Source: Anaerolineae bacterium
GTDB lineage: Bacteria > Chloroflexota > Anaerolineae > B4-G1
Direction: 5' to 3'
Assembly: GCA_030620125.1 (NCBI GenBank)
Contig: JAUXFI010000127.1
Span: 1 to 6,043, forward strand
DNA: 6,043 bases
Below are positions 5,102 to 6,043 of this stretch, piece by piece. The notes beneath the pieces are model-generated. The model was not told the origin of the DNA. It made no database searches and saw nothing but the letters and a program-made list of their open reading frames with translations. A program made the translations under genes and the position numbers. Every line of letters begins with the position of its first letter. Within the stretch, counting starts at the first letter, position 1.

Positions 5102-5992
5102 TTAACTCAGTGACGGTTCCATCAAGATAACAGTGATATTATCACGCCCCCCAGCCCGGTTCGCAGCAGCGACGAGGCTCTCGCACGCTGCCTGGAGCGA
5201 AGATGAGGTCATGGCTATGTCAACCACTTCCGCCTCGCTCACCATGCCCCACAGTCCATCACTGCAAAGCAACAGTCGTCCCTGTGGGGGGATGGTGCGC
5301 ACATAAGTATCCACCTCCAACACACTACTCTGTCCGACGGCACGATACAGCACGTTCTTCTGCGGATGCACAGCAGCTTCTTCGCGCGCAAGTTGCCCCA
5401 ACTCGACCAGACGGTCCACGAGAGAATGATCCCGGGTAATCTGATCCAGCCCCTCCTCCTTCGTGACGATGTAGGCCCGGCTGTCACCCACGTGAGCGAT
5501 GTAGGCCCGCGGGCCGAGCACCAGTGCACAGGTCAGTGTCGTTCCCCCACCCAGCACCTGATCCGTCACAGCGCTGTTGGCCGCCTGCACCGCATCTACG
5601 AGCACCTCGTTCAGAGCAGGCTGATCTGTATCACGCTCGTAGCTGGTGAGAGTCGGCAGGTAGAACTGGCGCATGACTTGATAGGCCACAACTCGCGCTG
5701 CCAGGGAGCTGGCAACCTCCCCGGCCTGGTGCCCTCCCATACCGTCGGCCAGGACAAAAAGCCCAAACGCTGGCGCAGTGTCATCACCATCGCGGGCGGC
5801 TGTGATAACCAGCGCCGTATCCTCATTGCGACGGCGCACTTTGCCTACGTCAGTAGTCCACCCGACCTTGAGCCTGGTCTGGGCAGAAACCACCGCAGCC
5901 GGGGCCGGGGCCGGGGCCGGGGCCGGAGAGGGCGGAGGAGGAGCAACCTTCTTCTCCAGCCCTAGGAGATTGCGTAGGAATTGCATAACCAT
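5102..5992 (-). CDS. PP2C-type (PPM) serine/threonine protein phosphatase
   Basis: This 296-residue Mn/Mg-dependent phosphatase removes phosphate from Ser/Thr. The catalytic domain (about 40-292) has the metal ligands and motifs of the family: R-R-R-N-E-D (53-58), L-A-D-G-M-G-G-H (81-88), G-G-T-T-L-T (149-154), H-V-G-D-S-R-A-Y (167-174), S-D-G-L-W (244-248) and G-R-D-N-I-T (282-287). It is therefore likely active. Ahead of it is a short amphipathic peptide (QFLRNLLGLEKK, residues 4-15) and a Pro/Ala linker (about 17-33). The peptide might bind a membrane or partner, but there is no true transmembrane segment. Start: the ATG at 5992 has GGAG only 3 nt upstream, while the ATG at 5986 (two residues shorter) sits 9 nt from it and may be preferred. 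It is the first gene of the cluster visible here. A cognate Ser/Thr kinase would be expected but is not in the window. Confidence 0.95.
   Translation of the reverse strand: MVMQFLRNLLGLEKKVAPPPPSPAPAPAPAPAAVVSAQTRLKVGWTTDVGKVRRRNEDTALVITAARDGDDTAPAFGLFVLADGMGGHQAGEVASSLAARVVAYQVMRQFYLPTLTSYERDTDQPALNEVLVDAVQAANSAVTDQVLGGGTTLTCALVLGPRAYIAHVGDSRAYIVTKEEGLDQITRDHSLVDRLVELGQLAREEAAVHPQKNVLYRAVGQSSVLEVDTYVRTIPPQGRLLLCSDGLWGMVSEAEVVDIAMTSSSLQAACESLVAAANRAGGRDNITVILMEPSLS
5901..5924. repeat. (GGGGCC)4 hexanucleotide tandem repeat in the phosphatase linker
   Basis: Four perfect GGGGCC units on the plus strand, followed by a further GG, encode the alternating Ala-Pro linker of the PP2C protein on the minus strand. 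Slippage would change the linker by two residues per unit without a frameshift. The G-runs could form a G-quadruplex in plus-strand single-stranded DNA. Confidence 0.8.
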
Positions 5993-6043
5993 TCTCTCCT
6001 ACCAAACAGCGCGACCCTTTGACACAACAAGCATCAGGCAGGA

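Noticed and set aside
5366..5965. Plus-strand open frame of 199 codons opposite the PP2C gene
   Set aside because: It is antisense to a clear phosphatase and ends in Arg/Gly-rich low-complexity sequence created by the GGGGCC repeat; no ribosome site or domain is evident.
5999..6043. Open minus-strand frame ending at TAG 6001-5999 that could be the tail of an upstream gene
   Set aside because: Only 14 codons are visible and a second frame is also open, so an upstream gene end cannot be separated from a leader or promoter region.
1..6043. CRISPR arrays, tRNA or rRNA genes, insertion sequences, attachment sites
   Set aside because: No regularly spaced repeats with spacers, no tRNA-like or rRNA-like stretch, and no transposase or terminal inverted repeats were seen on either strand.

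Overview
The window looks like chromosomal DNA from a GC-rich bacterium, most plausibly a member of the Chloroflexota. The clues are the Pro/Thr-rich 'PTPEPTPEPTATPT' tail of the partial secreted protein at the left edge, the tandem small heat-shock genes, and a PP2C / vWA / FHA / GTPase gene set of a kind I associate with that phylum. The taxonomic call is inference from style, not from a marker gene. Every complete gene is on the minus strand; only the partial gene at the left edge is on the plus strand.

Layout, right to left along the transcribed (minus) strand. From about 5992 down to 1557 lies a compact six-gene cluster, with gaps or overlaps of -8 to +28 nt. It encodes a PP2C-type Ser/Thr phosphatase, a J-domain/von Willebrand A fusion protein, a zinc-ribbon FHA protein, an 80-residue protein of unknown function, an OmpR/PhoB-type response regulator and a small Ras-like GTPase. 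It ends at a textbook intrinsic terminator (9-bp GC stem plus eight T) at 1491-1522. Immediately beyond this terminator is a cluster of four 8-bp direct repeats with an exact 11-bp period (1452-1492). The promoter-proximal copy sits at the -35 position of a candidate promoter for two tandem Hsp20 genes (1371 to 401), which end in a second hairpin terminator (351-381). The plus-strand partial CDS (1-279) converges on that terminator.

How the genes may work together (inference): PP2C, FHA and vWA proteins are the usual parts of a bacterial Ser/Thr phospho-signalling module. The expected Ser/Thr kinase is not visible and would have to lie beyond position 6043 or elsewhere in the genome. The response regulator has no histidine kinase nearby, and the GTPase has no Roadblock/LC7 partner nearby. 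The J domain on the vWA protein suggests recruitment of DnaK to a phospho-signalling complex. The 11-bp-period repeats are the kind of site PhoB/OmpR-type regulators bind, so the neighbouring regulator may control the Hsp20 pair and link the signalling operon to proteostasis. These links are hypotheses; the repeat array and the domain fusion are directly visible in the sequence.
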